A stretch of 26,751 nt of DNA from CAZAGD01 sp964484485 (GTDB taxonomy: Bacteria; Desulfobacterota; SM23-61), in NCBI GenBank assembly GCA_964484485.1, contig CAZAGD010000090.1:1-26751 (forward strand). Direction: 5' to 3'. Positions 23,262 through 26,751 of this stretch are shown one piece after another (position 1 is the first letter of the stretch; each line of letters starts with the position of its first letter). The notes under the pieces are model-generated. The model did no database searches. It had not been told where the DNA came from and saw only the letters and a program-made list of their open reading frames with translations. Made by a program: the position numbers and the translations under genes.

Positions 23262-23567
23262 TTATTACTCGTAGCAATTAAATATTTACAGTTATCACCC
23301 TCACCTTCCTCCATGGGATGGTCTTATCGACTTCCCCGAATGAGACTGTGTCGCAATTCGAAATAAGAACTGAAATCAAATGAGGTAAGGCATAAAACTT
23401 TGCCCTCCAAATCTGGTCTATTGACCATCTCATAATTTCATAACTCCCCTTCTCCCCCTCTTACCTTAAGAGGGGGTTGGGGGGCGTTAAACCCTTACGC
23501 TATGAATTATATTCAGCAAGCGACAAGGTGAACCCGCGTCAAGATGTCATTTATTTTATGCTCCCAT
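23262..23567 (+). repeat. Dispersed repeat, copy D (long form)
   Basis: About 306 bases, nearly the reverse complement of copy B (6597-6897). It runs from TTATTACTC at 23262 through 'CACCTTCCTCCATGGGATGG', the C-rich/G-rich block at 23445-23485 and the tail 'ATGTCATTTATTTTATGCTC', ending CTCCCAT at 23567. It has no coding content of its own and occupies most of the 395-base gap between the HdrB-like operon and the MBL-fold gene. Confidence 0.9.
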
Positions 23568-23602
23568 CAATAAATTGCGGTGAATCCAGGTCTTTGAGTA
23601 AA

Positions 23603-24442
23603 TTAAATCTCTACGACCGTCCCTACTCCTCCGTAAAAGAAACGATCTCCGAATTCTTGGATGAGTTTGGAAACTGGCCTGATTCCCGTGCAATGAGAAA
23701 CGCCTATGAGCTCCACTTTCATTTTCTTTAAAGATTGGATCGATTCCGTAAGCTGCTCCGGGGTGAGGAAGCCAAGGTGGGTCCCCCCTATGATGGTCCA
23801 AATTTTGTCTTTCTTGATTTTATTGATCACATGGTTGATGATGTTAATCATTCCTGAATGAGCGCAACCCAGAACTATAACTAATCCCTTCTCTGTATCT
23901 AAGATTAGGGATTGATCATCGGCAAATACATCCAGGACTATTTTCCCATCTATATCACTGAAGAGTCGAGGATCTTGTTTTTCAAAAGATGTCTGGCGGG
24001 GAACTTCTCCGGTTAGATAAATCCTCTCCGCCACTTCTGTAAAATCCGTGTTCAAAATGAAATTAGCGCCCATTAGCTCTAAGAAGTTTCTCTTGTAAGG
24101 AATACCCACAAAACGTCTTATTTCCTTATCCTTATCTTTAACAATAGCCAAACGTTCCAGAAAAACATGCGGATGAGCATGCACATCTACTTTTCCTTTA
24201 AGCCTTAGAACTTCCGGCAGACCTCCCGTGTGGTCATAATGCCCATGACTCAAAAAAATTTTCTTAACGGTGCGCAAGTCTTTACCCAAAGAAAGAGCAT
24301 TGGGCAGAATTGTCCGGCCACCTCCCGTATCAAAAAGATAATTACCCTGCTCGGTTTCGATAAAGGCGGCAAAACCATGCTCTCCTAATCCTACTAAACC
24401 ACCCACCAAATTTTCACACAAGATAGTTATTCTAATTTTCAT
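23603..24442 (-). CDS. MBL-fold hydrolase, COG1237-like (dihydropterin synthase-related)
   Basis: A 279-residue metallo-beta-lactamase-fold protein. The N-terminus 'ITILCENLVGG', the 'LFDTGGG' strand, the metal motif 'LSHGHYDHTGGL' and the late motifs 'VIVLGCAHSGMINII', 'IIGGTHLGF' and 'VSHCTG' place it with the family often annotated as 7,8-dihydropterin-6-methyl-4-(ribofuranosyl)aminobenzene 5'-phosphate synthase. In bacteria its true substrate is mostly unknown. ATG 24442 has AAGGAG five bases upstream; a GTG at 24448 is too close to it. It follows bacterioferritin by about 95 bases, a gap with a small TTAACC/GGTTAA hairpin at 24491-24508. Confidence 0.82.
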   Translation of the reverse strand: MKIRITILCENLVGGLVGLGEHGFAAFIETEQGNYLFDTGGGRTILPNALSLGKDLRTVKKIFLSHGHYDHTGGLPEVLRLKGKVDVHAHPHVFLERLAIVKDKDKEIRRFVGIPYKRNFLELMGANFILNTDFTEVAERIYLTGEVPRQTSFEKQDPRLFSDIDGKIVLDVFADDQSLILDTEKGLVIVLGCAHSGMINIINHVINKIKKDKIWTIIGGTHLGFLTPEQLTESIQSLKKMKVELIGVSHCTGIRPVSKLIQEFGDRFFYGGVGTVVEI

Positions 24443-24536
24443 TACCACTCCTTATTAGCCTTTAAAAATCTTTTTCCTTAGTAACTTATCTTAACCCCCT
24501 TTGGTTAAAAAGAGTACCCCGCATTTATCCCCTTTT

Positions 24537-24998
24537 TCATTTTTGGATGAGCGTAGCCAAATAGGCTGGACCCATCTTGTCAATGTGCTTCTTAAAATTC
24601 TCAAAAATATGCAAATGTTCTTCTTCATCGGCCACGAGTTCTTCAAACAAGTCTTTTGATTTGGCATCCTTCTCGGCCGAACAGATGGCGGCAGCTTCGT
24701 TATACATTTGAATAGCCTTTTGCTCCAAAGCCACATCCGTAGTTAAAATTTCCGCAATCCCTTGCCCTTTTTGCGGAATTAAATCGGGTTTAAAAGTTGC
24801 TTCTCCTTTCAGCAATAGAATTCTTTCCGCTAACTTTTCGGCATGCTTCATCTCGGCAATAGCAATCTCCTTGATTTTGGTAGCCAATTTGCTGAAACCA
24901 GCATCTTCCAGTTCATAATGGTGAATCATATACTGGTTTATTGCTCCTAATTCAGCCGCCCGGGCCTGATTTAGCAGATAAATAATTTTTGGGTTCAT
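24537..24998 (-). CDS. bfr: Bacterioferritin
   Basis: A 153-residue four-helix ferritin-like protein. The di-iron ligands fit bacterioferritin: Glu16 in 'ARAAELGAINQY', Glu49 and His52 in 'AEMKHAEKL', with Met50 in the place of the haem-binding Met52 of the E. coli protein, then 'ALEQKAIQMY' and 'DEEEHLHIFE' for the second Glu-x2-His pair. It stores iron as ferric mineral and consumes peroxide or oxygen in doing so. ATG 24998 has AAAGGAGAG upstream and gives the normal N-terminus; the frame open to 25109 overlaps the upstream gene. Confidence 0.92.
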   Translation of the reverse strand: MNPKIIYLLNQARAAELGAINQYMIHHYELEDAGFSKLATKIKEIAIAEMKHAEKLAERILLLKGEATFKPDLIPQKGQGIAEILTTDVALEQKAIQMYNEAAAICSAEKDAKSKDLFEELVADEEEHLHIFENFKKHIDKMGPAYLATLIQK

Positions 24999-25023
24999 TT
25001 TTCTCTCCTTTCCTTTTTTATAT

Positions 25024-25043
25024 ATAATTGCCAGAGCAATTAT
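25024..25043. promoter_or_regulatory. Perfect palindrome upstream of bacterioferritin
   Basis: ATAATTGC-N4-GCAATTAT is a perfect 8-base inverted repeat 26 bases before the bacterioferritin start. It overlaps the stop of the DUF364 gene. On the plus strand a T-run follows it, but no plus-strand gene ends here; on the minus strand no T-run follows. An operator (iron- or peroxide-responsive, given the target) is more likely than a terminator. Confidence 0.4.
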
Positions 25044-25760
25044 TTTTTCAGCATGGTTATTCGCCGAATGCCTCTTATTTCTTGGAAAGTAGCCCCTTGG
25101 GAGATACACTTTAAAACCTCTCCCTGATTAACCACCTGCACTCCCGCCAAAACCTGAATACCGTAATCAAAGAGCAAAGGAGTCATAGGAGTAGTCGGAC
25201 CGATGAGAATTACATATTTCCCTTTGGCCCATTGTAAAAGGTCCTCTAACGTATGGTTGATAAAGGCGGAGGATGTAATTCCTACCAGAGCGCATTGGGG
25301 GAAAATTTCGGGAGCCTCTTTTGGGGAAAGGTCACCTGCTTGCGGTCTTTCTTCAAACACCCAAAGACGCCGCGTCTTTTTGCGCAATTCCGTAATGAAC
25401 GGAAAATGACCTACTATGGCTACCTCCTGTCCTTCTCCCTTTTCCATAAGAATATCCAAGGCACCTTTTTCAACGCAATTGCTTTCATCTATATCAATCA
25501 GGGAATTAATAGCAGCCATGCCAATACTGGCCTCTAGAAGATAATCAGACAAAGCATAATTCTAAATCTAGGGCACCTTTTTCTGCTAAGCGACCTGCAT
25601 CTTTGACCCGGCATTTATGCGGGTGACTCTCTTCTCTTAGGGTAGAAGCCAAACCACAGCCTTTGCTTATCACCGCCGTCCAATAAGCCCCAGTCAGAAC
25701 ATCTTTTACAGCATAATCCTTCCCTTGAAGCGAAGAAATTAGCTCACGCAGAATTTTCAT
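25040..25760 (-). pseudogene. DUF4213/DUF364 protein, frameshifted
   Basis: Two frames together make one ~240-residue protein. From ATG 25760 the N-terminal (DUF4213-like) part runs to 'GALDLELCFV' and a TGA at 25545; the C-terminal DUF364 (putative heavy-metal chelation) part continues one base out of phase from 'ALSDYLLEASIGMAAINSL'. Removing a single T near 25558-25560 joins them as '..LDLEL-ALSDYLLEASIG..', which is the family's continuous sequence. The C-terminal part has 'VAIVGHFPF', 'LVGITSSAFINHTLEDLL' and 'VILIGPTTPMTPLLFDYG'. Family proteins are linked to metal or corrinoid/FeS metabolism; no function is proven here. A sequencing or assembly error is as likely as a real mutation. 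Confidence 0.8.
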
Positions 25761-25815
25761 AAGAAATTCTTAATATTCCTTCCTTTTTCTTTTTATGAAG
25801 CAGCTTAGAGATTTA

Positions 25816-26751
25816 TTAAGGTTCGAGTAATATTTCATAATAACAATGATCCGAAAAAACTCGATAACGAATGATCTCCTTTTTCCTTAATTCTTGCAAG
25901 GCTTGATAAACAGATTCTAATTTATAGCCTAAAGCATGAGAAATTTCCTCGGCCGTACAGGGCCTTCTTTTTAACAAATCTAAGATTTGCTTTTCATTAG
26001 GAAGAGTAATTTCATCTTCTTCTGACTTGGCGAAGGTAGGAATAATTTCTACCCGGTCGCCAAGCATATTTTTGACTTTTTCCAGCTGTTCCGCAGGTAA
26101 GGGATAGGCAAACTCTTCGGCGGGCGGGCGTATTACGGTGTTCAACTGGACTCGATCAGGTTCAATCCAAGCAATCACTTCCTTTAATCTTTGGATTTCT
26201 TTAGGATCATCATTGATCCCTGCACATAGCATAATTTCTAACCAAATTTGCCCGGCAAAACCGCGGCGGAAATCTTTTAATCCCTGCAAAATCTGAGGAA
26301 GATGAAGGGAATAATGGGGGCGGTTGATGAATTTAAAAAGTTGCGGACTGGCCGCGTCTAAAGAAGGAATAACCAAATCGGCCTTGGTTAAGTCAGCACG
26401 TACCTCTGGCAAATGAAGCAGCGACCCGTTTGTTAAGACAGCAATAGGAATCTGGGAGATTCTTTTTATCTCGTTAATTATCCATCCGATCTCCGAATGC
26501 AGCGTTGGTTCTCCTGAGCCAGAGAATGTAAGGTAATTAGGAGGAGCAGAAAGAGTGGGAAGCTTTTTCTCTAACTCGGCCATAACTTGGCTTCCCTTGA
26601 CATAAGGTTTACGTTCTAAAGTCTGCTCAGTAGTCCTGCCCAATTGGCAATAAATGCAGTTGTAAGTGCAGGTCTTAAAAGGAACTAAATCAATTCCCAA
26701 AGATCTACCTAAACGTCGCGAAGGAACTGGCCCAAAAATATAACTCTGATT
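25816..26751 (-). CDS. Radical SAM protein with C-terminal winged helix, 5' end cut by window edge
   Basis: The frame is open to the right edge. Residues 'YIFGPVPSRRLGRSLGID' before 26700 are the normal N-terminus of this family (COG0731-like), so the TTG at 26700 is not the start and only a few residues are missing. The radical SAM cluster motif is 'CTYNCIYC' (CxxxCxxC), followed by 'FSGSGEPTLHSEIG' for SAM binding, 'IAVLTNGSLL' and 'VIPSLDAASPQLF'. About 70 C-terminal residues form a winged-helix-like domain ('EEISHALGYKLESVYQALQELRKKEII'). Substrate unknown; the family is distantly related to wyosine-type tRNA-modifying enzymes. It may be cotranscribed with the DUF364 gene 55 bases downstream. 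Confidence 0.87.
   Translation of the reverse strand, partial: NQSYIFGPVPSRRLGRSLGIDLVPFKTCTYNCIYCQLGRTTEQTLERKPYVKGSQVMAELEKKLPTLSAPPNYLTFSGSGEPTLHSEIGWIINEIKRISQIPIAVLTNGSLLHLPEVRADLTKADLVIPSLDAASPQLFKFINRPHYSLHLPQILQGLKDFRRGFAGQIWLEIMLCAGINDDPKEIQRLKEVIAWIEPDRVQLNTVIRPPAEEFAYPLPAEQLEKVKNMLGDRVEIIPTFAKSEEDEITLPNEKQILDLLKRRPCTAEEISHALGYKLESVYQALQELRKKEIIRYRVFSDHCYYEILLEP

Noticed and set aside
24491..24508. TTAACC/GGTTAA hairpin as terminator of bacterioferritin
   Set aside because: A six-base stem without a T-run after it on the minus strand; too weak to list as a terminator.
25545..25552. Programmed +1 frameshift in the DUF364 gene
   Set aside because: GTC-TGA allows no good re-pairing of the P-site tRNA, and there is no Shine-Dalgarno-like stimulator upstream as in prfB.

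Overview
The window (about 26.75 kb, moderately AT-rich) looks like a chromosomal segment of a strictly anaerobic, Gram-negative-type bacterium with a respiratory or syntrophic lifestyle. The evidence is a four-subunit pyruvate-type ferredoxin oxidoreductase, a membrane redox complex of the DsrMKJOP/Hme/Hmc kind with c-type haems, several CCG-domain (heterodisulfide-reductase-like) iron-sulfur proteins, sigma-54 regulation with PAS sensors, bacterioferritin, and a peroxiredoxin whose catalytic codon is an in-frame TGA with a SECIS-like hairpin. Desulfobacterota or a related candidate lineage fits best, but no rRNA or taxonomic marker is present. I saw no tRNA, rRNA, CRISPR array or transposase.

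Layout. 1-1950 (+): the 3' part of a receiver-histidine kinase gene, a STAS protein and a metallo-beta-lactamase-fold protein, overlapping and cotranscribed. 2119-5111 (+): a strong sigma-70-type promoter followed by porC-porD-porA-porB. 5119-6462 (-): an AlkA-like DNA glycosylase whose 5' end lies in a dispersed repeat, and a small unknown gene. 6597-7311: a second repeat copy and a decayed membrane-protein gene. 7312-15176 (-): one long operon reading right to left. It starts with a NifX-family protein, continues with a DsrK-like, a DsrM/NarI-like and a DsrO-like subunit and an NrfD-hexahaem cytochrome fusion, and ends with two receiver proteins and a PAS histidine kinase. In front of it are a well-spaced -24/-12 promoter and paired palindromes next to the 3' end of a PAS-AAA-Fis activator gene (15347-16720). 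16849-17559 (-): the selenocysteine peroxiredoxin. 17655-18064: repeat copy C. 18065-23207 (-): an operon of two HdrB-like FeS proteins, a GlcD-like flavoprotein, an HdrD/GlcF-like FeS protein and a flavodoxin. 23262-23567: repeat copy D. 23603-25760 (-): an MBL-fold protein, bacterioferritin, and a DUF4213/DUF364 gene broken by one extra base. 25816-26751 (-): a radical SAM protein cut by the right edge.

Working together (inference): the ferredoxin oxidoreductase supplies reduced ferredoxin from 2-oxoacids. The flavoprotein/HdrB/HdrD/flavodoxin operon would oxidise a hydroxyacid-like substrate and pass electrons to FeS and flavodoxin carriers. The membrane complex would exchange electrons between quinone, a cytoplasmic thiol/FeS partner and periplasmic haems. 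The peroxiredoxin and bacterioferritin would handle peroxide and iron. Four copies of a MITE-sized repeat lie between these blocks; one appears to have supplied a new start to the glycosylase gene.
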